Positions 13,038 through 23,946 of a stretch of 64,000 nt of DNA are shown here, in pieces; positions within the stretch are counted from its first letter, which is position 1; each line of letters begins with the position of its first letter. The stretch is from Corylus avellana. Taxonomy: Eukaryota; Streptophyta; Magnoliopsida; Fagales; Betulaceae. Location: positions 7,480,614 through 7,544,613 of the forward strand of contig NC_081547.1 of NCBI RefSeq assembly GCF_901000735.1, given 5' to 3'. The translations under genes and the position numbers were made by a program. Under the pieces are notes generated by a model. It was not told where the DNA came from. It searched no databases and was given only the letters and a program-made list of their open reading frames with translations.

Positions 13038-13479
13038 TTGTTGTGTGAAAGGTCATGAATCTCTCACACAATCACTCCAGTGGAACAAATGTGATATATC
13101 GTTTAAAAGAAAAATAAACAAAAGACAATAAGAATATAAGATTTACATGGTTCAAAATTTTGCTTACGTCTAGAGTGCAACGGTAAAGAGAGATTTTATT
13201 AATTCAAAAGAGGAGAACGCAAAAGAGTTTTAAAACACTCACAAACCCAGGACCCCAAATACACCCAATTTCCCTCACTTTCTAGGACTCTCAATTCTCC
13301 GGTACAAGTTGCTCCCTTTTCCTCTCAGCTTTACAACAATAACCGGATGTCTTTGTTTTTTGTCTTCTTTTGTTGCTCCCTTTTCCTCTCAGCTTTACAA
13401 CAATAACCGGATATCTTCGTTTTTTGTCTTTGTGTGGGCGGAAAGTTCTTCATTCGGTGCAGACATTGGATTGAGAGAG
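13038..13479. mobile_element. Left part of an insertion nested around the hAT element
   Basis: The GST-B promoter is continuous where GST-D is interrupted after AAAATTACATCAATGT (13037), resuming at CACTTGCAGCCCTCG (~17747). The hAT accounts for 13480-17661, so 13038-13479 plus 17670-17746 (about 520 bp) form an earlier insertion. It begins near TGTTGTGTGAAAGG and may be LTR-like, but no matching end or target duplication was found. It holds a 64-bp tandem duplication (13308-13371 and 13372-13435). Confidence 0.45.
13308..13435. repeat. 64-bp direct tandem duplication
   Basis: Both copies begin GTTGCTCCCTTTTCCTCTCA and continue through AACAATAACCGGAT and GTTTTTTGTCTT, with only a few differences. 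They lie just left of the hAT insertion site. Confidence 0.8.
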
Positions 13480-16400
13480 CAGTGGCGGACCCACGTATGG
13501 GCCAGTGGTGGCCACGACCCCCCCAAGAGAAATTACAAAAAAAAAATTTCAGCACAAGTTTTGGTGTTGAGCTGCTGACCCTCATCCATCCAGCCACATA
13601 TTAACATACGGCCCCCACAATTCCACATTTCCACAAAGAATTTTGTTTTTTAAAAAACTTTGGACACTTGTCTGGAGCACCGAGCACACGTCCAGCTACA
13701 AAGGGGCCCCTTCAACTATTAAAAAAAAACATTTATTGCTGGTCTGCAGTAGCCCCAAAAGCTATTAAAAAAAAAAAAAAAAATTCTTTTCCCTCTTTCT
13801 CAAGACTCACGCACTCGCCTCTCTGCTTTTGTTCTCTGAGTTCTCAGTTCTCTCCCTTTCTCTTTTCTGAAAGGCTGAATCTCCGTTGCTCTCCAGCCTC
13901 TCCTTCAGTGATGATAAATTGCATTTGTAACTTATAAGAGTAAAGGTTTGAAGATCATATATCAGGTGGGTTTTGCATCCTTTGTTCCCTTAAAAATTAG
14001 AATTGATTTAGGGTTAATTTTATGCATTAAATCTTGATTTGTTTTCTCTTGATGAAAGAAGAGTACCCAAAAATTGTTTATAATTTAAATGGGTGTCATA
14101 CTGTTATGTCTTTTTAGGGCAGCAATGAAAGTCGAGAACTGATTCAGTCTGATTGGGATTTGACCCATTTGGGGACTTGGATTTTTACCAATGACAGCTG
14201 CGAGCCTGCGACACTAAGGTATTCCATAATCCCAAGAATCTGGTTTCTATTTTGGAAGTGTTATATTAATGATGTTCAGGTTGTTCAACTATTGTGTTAT
14301 GACATTGTTTATCAATTAAGAGAATAATACATGTTAATGTATTGATTTTTTCCCCCTTAAGGCTTAATGGGTGTCATGTATGTTCAGGGCAGAAAATAGG
14401 TGGTCACTGGTCAGATTGACAAATTGGATTGGGTCCATTGAGAGATTGGATTTTTACCGGAAACACTGAGGTAGGTATCCCAAGAATCTGCTTAATTTTT
14501 TTTATTTTGATTCTTGAAAGTGTTATATTGATGCTATGTTATGATATTGTTTAGCCTCTTTGGCTCTTTAGGCTTTGATTAACTTAAGGGAAAAAATTGA
14601 ATAATACATGTTAGTGGTACCCATTAATCATTATAAATAGACATCAATTTGATGTAGAACAATTAAACAATACGGCAAAAATTGTAGCATAACTGAAAGT
14701 CTGAAAACTTGAAACTCAGCGAAGATTGTTGTTGTGTTATTGTTTAGCCTTTTTAGGCTTTGATCAAATTAAGAGAATAATAATACATGTTAGTGGTACT
14801 ACCCATCATAAATAGTTGCATTTGTTCTATTATCGGTAATGTATATTGGAAATTCGATCGTCTATCTTACGGGGTTGTAATTTAACTTGAAAATTTTAGG
14901 TTCATGCATCATGTCAAAGTTTAAAACTATTGATTCGTTCTTTAAAAGGAAAGAAGCCGACATTTCGAAAAGTAATACACCGTTGGATCTTAATGCCGAA
15001 ACTTCAAATCCCGATGAGTGTCATCTTAAATCTTCAAGGGTTGAAGATGAAGAACATCCTTGCGGAGAATCTCTAATTGCGGAGACACAAGAGGCTCATT
15101 TTAAATTATCCACACTTAATGTTGATGAAGTTGATGCTTCTTTTATAGAACGAGATCCTGGATTACGTCCTCCGATCTGGGACTATCCAGTCAATCAACG
15201 GGATGAAATAAGGCGGGCTTATTTGCAACATGGTCCATATCAACCTATTCTTCGAAAGGAACAATATCCACTTTCTGGACCAGAAAAGCACCCTCGTCGC
15301 TTTCAAGCTTCTTGGTTCACACAATTTTCAACTTGGCTTGAGTATTCTCGTTCTACGGATGCTGCATATTGTCTACCATGCTATCTTTTTTCTATGAAAG
15401 CACTTGGACGTCCTGGATGGGATGTATTTACTATAAAGGGGTTTAGAAGTTGGAAAAAAGTTCATGATGAAAAAAATTGTGCCTTCTTGACTCATATTGG
15501 GGAGGATCCTTGTTCACCTCATAATAATGCTGTGAAATATTGTGAGGATTTGCAAAATCAAGCACAGCATATTGATAAAGTATTGAATGCACAAAGTACC
15601 GAACAAATTCTAAATAATCGACTTCGTGTGAAAACTTCTATTGATGTTGCTCGGTGGCTTACATTTCAAGGATGTCCTTTGAGAGGTCATGATGAGACTC
15701 CTGCTTCAAAAAATCGAGGTAACTTTCTTGAGATGATTCAAATTTTGGCTTCATATAATGAGAAAGTTGCAAGTGTTGTTTTGGAAAATGCTCCACAATT
15801 TGCAAAGTATACTTCACATACAATTCAAAAAGAGATTTTGCATGTTATTGCAAGTAAAGTGCGAAATAAAATTCGTGAAGATATTGGAGACTCTAAATTT
15901 TGCATTATTGTTGATGAAGCACGGGATGAGTCTAAGAGAGAGCAAATGGCTATTGTTTTGAGATTTGTTGATAAAGATGGTTTTATACAAGAACGTTTCT
16001 TTGATATAGTTCATGTTAAAGACACATCGGCATTGACTCTAAAGAATGGAATATTTGATGTTCTCTCTCGTCATTGCCTTGATATTCAAAATATTTGTGG
16101 ACAAGGATATGATGGTGCTAGTAACATGCGTGGTGAATGGAAAGGATTGCAAGCATTATTTCTTAATGATTGTCCTTGTGCATACTATATTCATTGTTTT
16201 GCTCATCGATTACAATTAGCATTAGTTGCTGCGTCTAGAGAGGTGGATTCTGTTCATGTGTTCTTCACAAATTTGAATTTTATTATCAATGTGGCCAGTG
16301 CTTCATGTAAACGTCATGATCTACTACAAGTTGTTCATGCAATACATATTGCACATATGCAAGCTATTAGTGAGCTTGAAACTGGAAAAGGGGCTAACCA

Positions 16401-17661
16401 AATTGGCACTTTGAAACGAGCTGGTGATTCTCGTTGGGGTTCTCATTTTAATTCTATTTGTAGCATTATAAGGATGTTTGATGCTACTTGTACAATGCTT
16501 GAAGATGTTCAAAGAGAAGGAGGTACTTACTCTCAACGAGGAGATGCTAAGGCTGCTTATAAAATGCTTACATCCTTCGAGTTCATATTTATTTTACATT
16601 TAATGAAGGAACTCATGGGCATTACTGATGTTCTTTGTCAAGTGTTGCAGCAAAAATCTCTGGACATTTTAAATGCTATTCATTCAGTTTCTATTGCGAA
16701 AAAACTTATCCAAAAGTTGAGAGATGATGGGTGGGATAATTTACTTAAGAACATTGTCTGTTTCTGCAAGAAATCTGAAATTAGCATTCCGGCTTTGAGT
16801 GCTTGTTATATTGAAGGTCGAGGTCGTAATCAAAAGGATCACATTACAGTGGAGCATCATTATCATTTTGACATATTCAATACTGCCATCGACTTTCAAT
16901 TGCAAGAGCTTGATAGTAGGTTTAGTGAAAAGGCGATGGAACTTTTGATACTTAGCTCTGCTTTGGATCCAAAAGATGCTTATAAATCTTTCAAAATTGA
17001 CGATATATGTATCCTTGCGGAGAAATATTATCCTCTTGATTTTTCTGAGCAGGAGAAAATTAATTTGAGATATCAGTTGAGGTATTTTGAATTTGATGTC
17101 CACACCGATCCGACATTACAAAATTTGTCTTCTATTGCAGAATTATGCCAAGGATTGGCAAAGACAAAAAAATCAGAGACATACTATCTTATTGATAGAT
17201 TGATTCGTCTTATTTTGACTCTGCTAGTGTCTACAACAACTACCGAACGAGCATTTTCAGCAATGAAAATTGTTAAAACACGACTACGCAACAAAATGGA
17301 TGATGATTTTCTTGCAAATAGTTTAGTTATTTATATTGAAAGGAAAATTGCTGAGAGTTTCGATTTAGATTCGATACTTGATAATTTTGTACTTCTAAAA
17401 TACCGTAAAGTGCAGTTCTAGACACTTTTTTGTATTTCTATCTTTTTGATATAGTGCCGACATGTTATATTTCTAATATATCAATTTGAGCACATATTTA
17501 TGAACTTTTATAGATTTTTTTTGTGATGCATATACTGTGTGAATTACCAATTTTTCAGTGTGAACAAAATTTTTAGGACGCAAAACAAAAAAAACAAACA
17601 ATTAGGATGCGAAATTTTTTTTTACGGCCCCTTCATTCTTAAACATCTGGCTCCGCCACTG
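13480..17661 (+). mobile_element. Complete hAT transposon with 8-bp target duplication
   Basis: The 4182-bp element begins CAGTGGCGGACCCACG and ends CATCTGGCTCCGCCACTG. It is flanked by perfect 8-bp duplications TGAGAGAG (13472-13479 and 17662-17669). It carries one uninterrupted transposase ORF. The ~1.4-kb 5' leader contains three related segments (about 14210-14345, 14470-14640 and 14718-14815) sharing GTGTTAT...TTGTTTA and AATAATACATGTTA, possibly subterminal binding sites or 5' UTR introns. Intact coding sequence, ends and target duplication suggest a young and potentially autonomous copy. It sits about 190 bp upstream of the GST-D start codon. Confidence 0.93.
14911..17421 (+). CDS. hAT transposase, zinc finger TTF/DUF4371 type
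   Basis: It catalyses cut-and-paste transposition in the nucleus. The start MSKFKTIDSFFKRK (836 aa) was chosen over an in-frame ATG at 14887 because related proteins begin this way. Order of features: N-terminal basic tail; TTF-type zinc-finger region with SWFTQFSTWLEY and AAYCLPCYLF; the DUF4371 core with IVDEARDESK (first catalytic Asp), GQGYDGASNM and HCFAHRLQLAL; the conserved RAGDSRWGSH; and the C-terminal hAT dimerisation domain with TTTTERAFSAMK (catalytic Glu) and RLRNKM. No stops or frameshifts occur. Plant homologues are often annotated as zinc finger MYM-type protein 1-like. Confidence 0.92.
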   Translation: MSKFKTIDSFFKRKEADISKSNTPLDLNAETSNPDECHLKSSRVEDEEHPCGESLIAETQEAHFKLSTLNVDEVDASFIERDPGLRPPIWDYPVNQRDEIRRAYLQHGPYQPILRKEQYPLSGPEKHPRRFQASWFTQFSTWLEYSRSTDAAYCLPCYLFSMKALGRPGWDVFTIKGFRSWKKVHDEKNCAFLTHIGEDPCSPHNNAVKYCEDLQNQAQHIDKVLNAQSTEQILNNRLRVKTSIDVARWLTFQGCPLRGHDETPASKNRGNFLEMIQILASYNEKVASVVLENAPQFAKYTSHTIQKEILHVIASKVRNKIREDIGDSKFCIIVDEARDESKREQMAIVLRFVDKDGFIQERFFDIVHVKDTSALTLKNGIFDVLSRHCLDIQNICGQGYDGASNMRGEWKGLQALFLNDCPCAYYIHCFAHRLQLALVAASREVDSVHVFFTNLNFIINVASASCKRHDLLQVVHAIHIAHMQAISELETGKGANQIGTLKRAGDSRWGSHFNSICSIIRMFDATCTMLEDVQREGGTYSQRGDAKAAYKMLTSFEFIFILHLMKELMGITDVLCQVLQQKSLDILNAIHSVSIAKKLIQKLRDDGWDNLLKNIVCFCKKSEISIPALSACYIEGRGRNQKDHITVEHHYHFDIFNTAIDFQLQELDSRFSEKAMELLILSSALDPKDAYKSFKIDDICILAEKYYPLDFSEQEKINLRYQLRYFEFDVHTDPTLQNLSSIAELCQGLAKTKKSETYYLIDRLIRLILTLLVSTTTTERAFSAMKIVKTRLRNKMDDDFLANSLVIYIERKIAESFDLDSILDNFVLLKYRKVQF

Positions 17662-17669
17662 TGAGAGAG

Positions 17670-17855
17670 TATACTTCAAATGTCATCCTTGACCAATATG
17701 AGCCATTACTTTTCAACATGTATTTCTAAACTATCACAAATTAGCACTTGCAGCCCTCGTCCAAATAGAGGAGAATATACGGATATTATCCAAAATTCTT
17801 TAATAATGTTATTTATAAAGACCTGGGCAGCCATCAACTAAACTCATCAATCACC
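17670..17855 (+). promoter_or_regulatory. Rearranged GST-D promoter
   Basis: 17670-17746 belongs to the outer insertion. From CACTTGCAGCCCTCG onward the sequence is colinear with the GST-B promoter and includes a TATA-like TTTATAAAGACCTGGGCA about 35 bases before the ATG. Only ~110 bp of ancestral promoter remain next to the gene. The rest is displaced 4.7 kb away, so expression may now depend on transposon sequence. Confidence 0.55.
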
Positions 17856-18723
17856 ATGGCAGAAGAAGTGAAGCTTTTTAGGAACTGGTCAAGTCCATTT
17901 GCTTTAAGGGTCGTTTGGGCGCTTCAACTAAAGGGCGTTCCATATGATACCATATATGAAGATCTCTCCGAGAAGAGCTCTTTGCTTCTCCACTATAATC
18001 CCATCCATAAGAAGGTTCCGGTGCTTGTGCATAATGAAAAACCATTAGCAGAGTCGCTTGTAATTCTTGAATATATTGAGGAGACCTGGAAGCAGACTCC
18101 CTTATTTCCTGAAGATCCTTATGAACGATCCACCGCACGCTTCTGGGCAAGATTTGGAGATGATCAGGTAAAGTAACCACCCTATATATAGCAGCAATTT
18201 TTTTTTTTTTTTTTTTTCGCAGCAAATTTTAGAGACCTCGATCCTGTTTTCCTGATAACTATGAACTACTCTGTATTATGTTCACCTATAAACCTCAATT
18301 TCTTAATTTTCAATATTGATGCTTGTTAATATGAGGATATGTTGTGTGTTGCTGTAGCTTTTGCATTCCGTATTCAATGTTTTTATCAAGCAAGGGAAAG
18401 AGCAAGAGGAAGCAATCGCCAGAGCCCAGGGGAACTTGAAATATTTGGAAGAAGAGCTGAGAGGGAAGAAGTTCTTCAGTGGAGAGAAAATTGGATTTTT
18501 AGATCTTGCATTTGGTTGGGTTGCTAATTTGGTTAGTGTATTTGAGGAGATACAGGGCTTGACATTGATAGAACATGAAAAGTATCCATTGTTGTTAGCA
18601 TGGATTCAGAACTTCATTGATGCTCCAATAATCAAAGAAAGCTGGCCACCTCGAGACAAGCTGATCACCAAATACCGTGCTCGTATTGAATTCTACAGTT
18701 CAAAAGAGGCCGCAAAGAAATGA
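17856..18723 (+). CDS. Tau-class glutathione S-transferase (GST-D)
   Basis: Exon 1 is 17856-18167 and exon 2 is 18358-18723, giving 225 aa with splice sites CAG|GTAAAG and TGTAG|CTTTTG. It has [10 protein letters not shown] with the catalytic Ser, KKVPVLVH with the cis-proline of the glutathione site, [12 protein letters not shown], and the tau C-terminal domain with [10 protein letters not shown]. Residue 61 is Glu (HNEKP), whereas every other copy in the window has Gly, so G-site binding may be affected. GST-F at 22761-23628 is the same gene in the overlapping contig and differs at residues 42, 61, 166 and 170. It is transcribed away from the hAT and converges on GST-E. Confidence 0.92.
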
Positions 18724-19879
18724 GTTCTTGATCTCCAACTTCAAATAATAGCAGAGCAATTGAAATGTTGGAGTTGCTTTACTAGTGTTTGCTTCTTAGT
18801 TGAAACATTAACATGTTTGCGAATAAAGGGTTTATTGTAATGGTTCATTCTGACCATAAGGAAGCAAGTCCATCTCCTGCTCTTTGGCCGATGTGAGACA
18901 ATGCTCATTTCTTTTTCTACGCTTATAACCATCCTCTTTTATTCAGCTCTAGCATTATCACTTTCTCTTCCCTTACCTATTGAAAGGTACTTTATACACT
19001 TATTGAATTGTTCTTTTTTGTTCGTCTTTGTTATGTTAATTTGTTAAAGTAACGATTAAATGAGTAAATTTACATTTTTTTTTATAAGTTTAAGCTTTTA
19101 GAATAACTGGTAATTTAACATGGTATCAAAGCCAAAAGTCATGGGATCGAACCTTGACTCCGTTAAATTACCCTCATTTAAATTAAATATTTTACGTGTT
19201 GGGTCTCACCTATTAAAATGAAGTTTGATCCGACACGTGAGAAAGATTATTAAAGTAATGATTAAATACTTAAATTTACTTCTTTCTATCAGCTTAAACT
19301 TTTAAGATAACTGATGATTTAACAAAATTGTTTACTTTGGTGCCCGAACTGACATAATTGAACGACACTTGCTGGTTTTGGTATAGTTCGGCAACGCTTC
19401 CTTGACCGATTGGTCATTGGGTGATTTTCGATGACCGAACCCAGTCAATCCCACATGGATGCTCAATCTTAGAACATTATGATTGCAATCCTAGCTAGCT
19501 CACTATTTGGTCTAATAGAATATATAAGGTGAGATGGTAAGATGCATTGAATCACAATTAGTACATCATAACACAATAATTATAGATTGGATTGGTGTGG
19601 TAGGATTCTATTTGATTTAATCAGAAAAAAATAAAAATAAAAATAAAAATAATAATAATAATAATAATAAAAATAAAAATAAAATTCATGGTCGGACTTG
19701 TTTCCTTATGATCAGAATAAACAATAACAATAAACCCTTTATTCCCAAACATGTTTCAACTAAGAAGCAAACAGTTGTAAAGCAACTCCAACATTTCAAT
19801 TGCTCTGCTATCATTTGAAGTTGGAGATCAAGAGAAGGCTTTGCAAGCCATCTCATTTCTCTGCTGCCTCTTTTGAAAT
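18724..19879. other. Convergent intergenic region between GST-D and GST-E
   Basis: No gene is seen. It contains the TRIM at 19042-19324 and an AATAA/AATAAT microsatellite around 19624-19685. The sequence just after each GST stop includes the shared 3' UTR phrase with AGCAATTGAAATGTTGGAGT in opposite orientations. Confidence 0.6.
19042..19324 (+). mobile_element. TRIM retroelement, 283 bp
   Basis: Two ~77-bp direct LTRs (19042-19120 and ~19248-19324) start TGTTAAAG or TATTAAAG and end TTTAACA. After the first LTR comes TGGTATCAAAGCC, complementary in style to the initiator tRNA-Met primer site of Copia elements, and a short purine-rich GAGAAAG precedes the second LTR. It has no coding capacity. 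It is the reference copy for the TRIM in subtilase intron 4. Confidence 0.75.
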
Positions 19880-20218
19880 CTAGGCTTCAAGAAGAGCATG
19901 GAATTTGGTGATCAGTTTGTCTCGAGGTGGCCAGTTTTCTTTGATTATTGGGGCATCCATGAAATTCTGAATCCATGCTAACAACAATGGATGCTTTTCA
20001 TGTTCTATCAATGTCAAGCCCTTTAACTCCTCTAACACACCGACCAAATTAGCAAGCCAACCAAATGCAAGATCTACAAATCCAATTTTCTCTCCACCGA
20101 AGAACTTCTTCCCTCTCAGTTCTTCTTCCAAATATTTCAAGTTCCCCTGGGCTGTGACCATTGCTTCCTCTTGCTCCTTCCCTTGCTTGATAAAAGCATT
20201 CCATATGGAAGGCACAAC
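19880..20218 (-). CDS. Tau-class GST-E, exon 2 only (exon 1 beyond gap)
   Basis: Exon 2 starts at 20218 after TGTAG| and ends early at TAG (19880-19882), where GST-A has TAC. This removes the last nine residues (YISKEAAEK in GST-A). The reading would otherwise continue to ~19853. Exon 1 is cut off by the gap at 21071, but the overlapping contig carries the full gene as GST-G (24786-26645). The shortened tail lies beyond the conserved helical core and is probably tolerated. Confidence 0.85.
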   Translation of the reverse strand, partial: VVPSIWNAFIKQGKEQEEAMVTAQGNLKYLEEELRGKKFFGGEKIGFVDLAFGWLANLVGVLEELKGLTLIEHEKHPLLLAWIQNFMDAPIIKENWPPRDKLITKFHALLEA

Positions 20219-20678
20219 CTACAGCAACACACAACATATCGTCATGTTAACAAGTATCACCATTGCCAGAACTCCTTGGCTGGAAGAGTAAGCAGTTTCA
20301 ACTTTTTGAAAATTAACAAATTCAGGTTTATATTTGAACATAATACAGAGTAGTTGCTAGTTATCAGGAAAAACAGGATCGGGATCTCTAAAATTCACAG
20401 TCCCAATTGCATACAATTCAAATAGTTTTACAGTAGATTGATGATCTACTTTTCCTCAAGTAACTTTGTTAAAATATTAATTAAATAATTAATTTTTTTT
20501 TTTTTTTAACAACTTAAACTTTTGAAACAAATGATAATTTAATATGGTATAAGAGTTAAAAAATTTGAGTTCGAATCTTAATTCTATAATTTATACAAGT
20601 AATTTAGATATAACTCCATATATATCATGTATGAGACCTACTTATTCTTGAGCAAGTAGCTAGGCTCCCATTCCGAGT

Positions 20679-21070
20679 TAGGGGTGTCAACCCGGTCCGG
20701 TTTCTCGATTTTTGGCCAAAACCGGGAACCAGAACCGAGGTACCCCGGTTCTCGATTTTGAGAAACCGGAACTGGAACCGGGACCCTGGTTACCGGTCGG
20801 TTCCGGTTTTACCCGGTCTGGTAACCGATTTTTTAAAGAATTGGTTTTTGGGCTTATTTTAGGTATTGGGCCTAAAATAAGCCCCCTGTTTTTTTTTTTT
20901 TTCATAAGTTGGCCCATTTTTAAAAAATTTTATTAGTTTTTTTTATCTAAATTAAAGGGGTTTTGTTGTGATTGTTCCAAATAATTAAAAAATAAACCTA
21001 AAAAAATCCAAAAATCCTAAAAAATCAATATTTTTGCCTATTTGGGCCTTAGAAATAAAAATTTAATTTT
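20679..21070. mobile_element. hAT-type MITE in GST-E intron, cut by gap
   Basis: This is the same element as 9097-9735 and 25584-26211, starting TAGGGGTGTCAAC after TTCCGAGT (one mismatch to the right-hand duplication CTTCGAGT seen in GST-G). The right half is lost in the gap. Confidence 0.85.
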
Positions 21071-21170
21071 NNNNNNNNNNNNNNNNNNNNNNNNNNNNNN
21101 NNNNNNNNNNNNNNNNNNNNNNNNNNNNNNNNNNNNNNNNNNNNNNNNNNNNNNNNNNNNNNNNNNNNNN
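21071..21170. other. Scaffold gap of 100 N between overlapping contigs
   Basis: Exactly 100 N. The 4805 bases before it (16266-21070) are repeated by the 4805 bases after it (21171-25975), so the true gap is probably negative. Confidence 0.95.
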
Positions 21171-22566
21171 CACAAATTTGAATTTTATTATCAATGTGGC
21201 CAGTGCTTCATGTAAACGTCATGATCTACTACAAGTTGTTCATGCAATACATATTGCACATATGCAAGCTATTAGTGAGCTTGAAACTGGAAAAGGGGCT
21301 AACCAAATTGGCACTTTGAAACGAGCTGGTGATTCTCGTTGGGGTTCTCATTTTAATTCTATTTGTAGCATTATAAGGATGTTTGATGCTACTTGTACAA
21401 TGCTTGAAGATGTTCAAAGAGAAGGAGGTACTTACTCTCAACGAGGAGATGCTAAGGCTGCTTATAAAATGCTTACATCCTTCGAGTTCATATTTATTTT
21501 ACATTTAATGAAGGAACTCATGGGCATTACTGATGTTCTTTGTCAAGTGTTGCAGCAAAAATCTCTGGACATTTTAAATGCTATTCATTCAGTTTCTATT
21601 GCGAAAAAACTTATCCAAAAGTTGAGAGATGATGGGTGGGATAATTTACTTAAGAACATTGTCTGTTTCTGCAAGAAATCTGAAATTAGCATTCCGGCTT
21701 TGAGTGCTTGTTATATTGAAGGTCGAGGTCGTAATCAAAAGGATCACATTACAGTGGAGCATCATTATCATTTTGACATATTCAATACTGCCATCGACTT
21801 TCAATTGCAAGAGCTTGATAGTAGGTTTAGTGAAAAGGCGATGGAACTTTTGATACTTAGCTCTGCTTTGGATCCAAAAGATGCTTATAAATCTTTCAAA
21901 ATTGACGATATATGTATCCTTGCGGAGAAATATTATCCTCTTGATTTTTCTGAGCAGGAGAAAATTAATTTGAGATATCAGTTGAGGTATTTTGAATTTG
22001 ATGTCCACACCGATCCGACATTACAAAATTTGTCTTCTATTGCAGAATTATGCCAAGGATTGGCAAAGACAAAAAAATCAGAGACATACTATCTTATTGA
22101 TAGATTGATTCGTCTTATTTTGACTCTGCTAGTGTCTACAACAACTACCGAACGAGCATTTTCAGCAATGAAAATTGTTAAAACACGACTACGCAACAAA
22201 ATGGATGATGATTTTCTTGCAAATAGTTTAGTTATTTATATTGAAAGGAAAATTGCTGAGAGTTTCGATTTAGATTCGATACTTGATAATTTTGTACTTC
22301 TAAAATACCGTAAAGTGCAGTTCTAGACACTTTTTTGTATTTCTATCTTTTTGATATAGTGCCGACATGTTATATTTCTAATATATCAATTTGAGCACAT
22401 ATTTATGAACTTTTATAGATTTTTTTTGTGATGCATATACTGTGTGAATTACCAATTTTTCAGTGTGAACAAAATTTTTAGGACGCAAAACAAAAAAAAC
22501 AAACAATTAGGATGCGAAATTTTTTTTTACGGCCCCTTCATTCTTAAACATCTGGCTCCGCCACTG
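21171..22566 (+). mobile_element. 3' third of the hAT element, second copy
   Basis: It is identical or nearly so to 16266-17661 with a constant offset of 4905. It includes the transposase C-terminus (in frame 21172-22326, hAT dimerisation domain) and the right terminal repeat CTCCGCCACTG, followed by TGAGAGAG. It begins exactly at the gap edge, as expected for a contig end rather than a truncated insertion. Confidence 0.9.
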
Positions 22567-22760
22567 TGAGAGAGTATACTTCAAATGTCATCCTTGACCA
22601 ATATGAGCCATTACTTTTCAACATGTATTTCTAAACTATCACAAATTAGCACTTGCAGCCCTCGTCCAAATAGAGGAGAATATACGGATATTATCCAAAA
22701 TTCTTTAATAATGTTATTTATAAAGACCTGGGCAGCCATCAACTAAACTCATCAATCACC

Positions 22761-23628
22761 ATGGCAGAAGAAGTGAAGCTTTTTAGGAACTGGTCAAGTC
22801 CATTTGCTTTAAGGGTCGTTTGGGCGCTTCAACTAAAGGGCGTTCCATATGATACCATATATGAAGATCTCTCCGAGAAGAGCCCTTTGCTTCTCCACTA
22901 TAATCCCATCCATAAGAAGGTTCCGGTGCTTGTGCATAATGGAAAACCATTAGCAGAGTCGCTTGTAATTCTTGAATATATTGAGGAGACCTGGAAGCAG
23001 ACTCCCTTATTTCCTGAAGATCCTTATGAACGATCCACCGCACGCTTCTGGGCAAGATTTGGAGATGATCAGGTAAAGTAACCACCCTATATATAGCAGC
23101 AATTTTTTTTTTTTTTTTTTTTCGCAGCAAATTTTAGAGACCTCGATCCTGTTTTCCTGATAACTATGAACTACTCTGTATTATGTTCACCTATAAACCT
23201 GAATTTCTTAATTTTCAATATTGATGCTTGTTAATATGAGGATATGTTGTGTGTTGCTGTAGCTTTTGCATTCCGTATTCAATGTTTTTATCAAGCAAGG
23301 GAAAGAGCAAGAGGAAGCAATCGCCAGAGCCCAGGGGAACTTGAAATATTTGGAAGAAGAGCTGAGAGGGAAGAAGTTCTTCAGTGGAGAGAAAATTGGA
23401 TTTTTAGATCTTGCATTTGGTTGGGTTGCTAATTTGGTTAGTGTACTTGAGGAGATAGAGGGCTTGACATTGATAGAACATGAAAAGTATCCATTGTTGT
23501 TAGCATGGATTCAGAACTTCATTGATGCTCCAATAATCAAAGAAAGCTGGCCACCTCGAGACAAGCTGATCACCAAATACCGTGCTCGTATTGAATTCTA
23601 CAGTTCAAAAGAGGCCGCAAAGAAATGA
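22761..23628 (+). CDS. Tau-class glutathione S-transferase (GST-F, duplicate of GST-D)
   Basis: Exon 1 is 22761-23072 and exon 2 is 23263-23628, giving 225 aa. The motifs match GST-D, but residue 61 is the usual Gly (HNGKP), residue 42 is Pro, 166 is Leu and 170 is Glu. With identical flanks at a constant offset it is best read as the other allele of GST-D placed by an unmerged contig overlap. If the overlap is real duplication, it would be a very recent tandem paralogue. Confidence 0.9.
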
Positions 23629-23946
23629 GTTCTTGATCTCCAACTTCAAATGATAGCAGAGCAATTGAAATGTTGGAGTTGCTTTACTAGTGTTTGCTTC
23701 TTAGTTGAAACATTAACATGTTTGCGAATAAAGGGTTTATTGTAATGGTTCATTCTGACCGTAAGGAAGCAAGTCCATCTCCTGCTCTTTGGCCGATGTG
23801 AGACAATGCTCATTTCTTTTTCTACGCTTATAACCATCCTCTTTTATTCAGCTCTAGCATTATCACTTTCTCTTCCCTTACCTATTGAAAGGTACTTTAT
23901 ACACTTATTGAATTGTTCTTTTTTGTTCGTCTTTGTTATGTTAATT

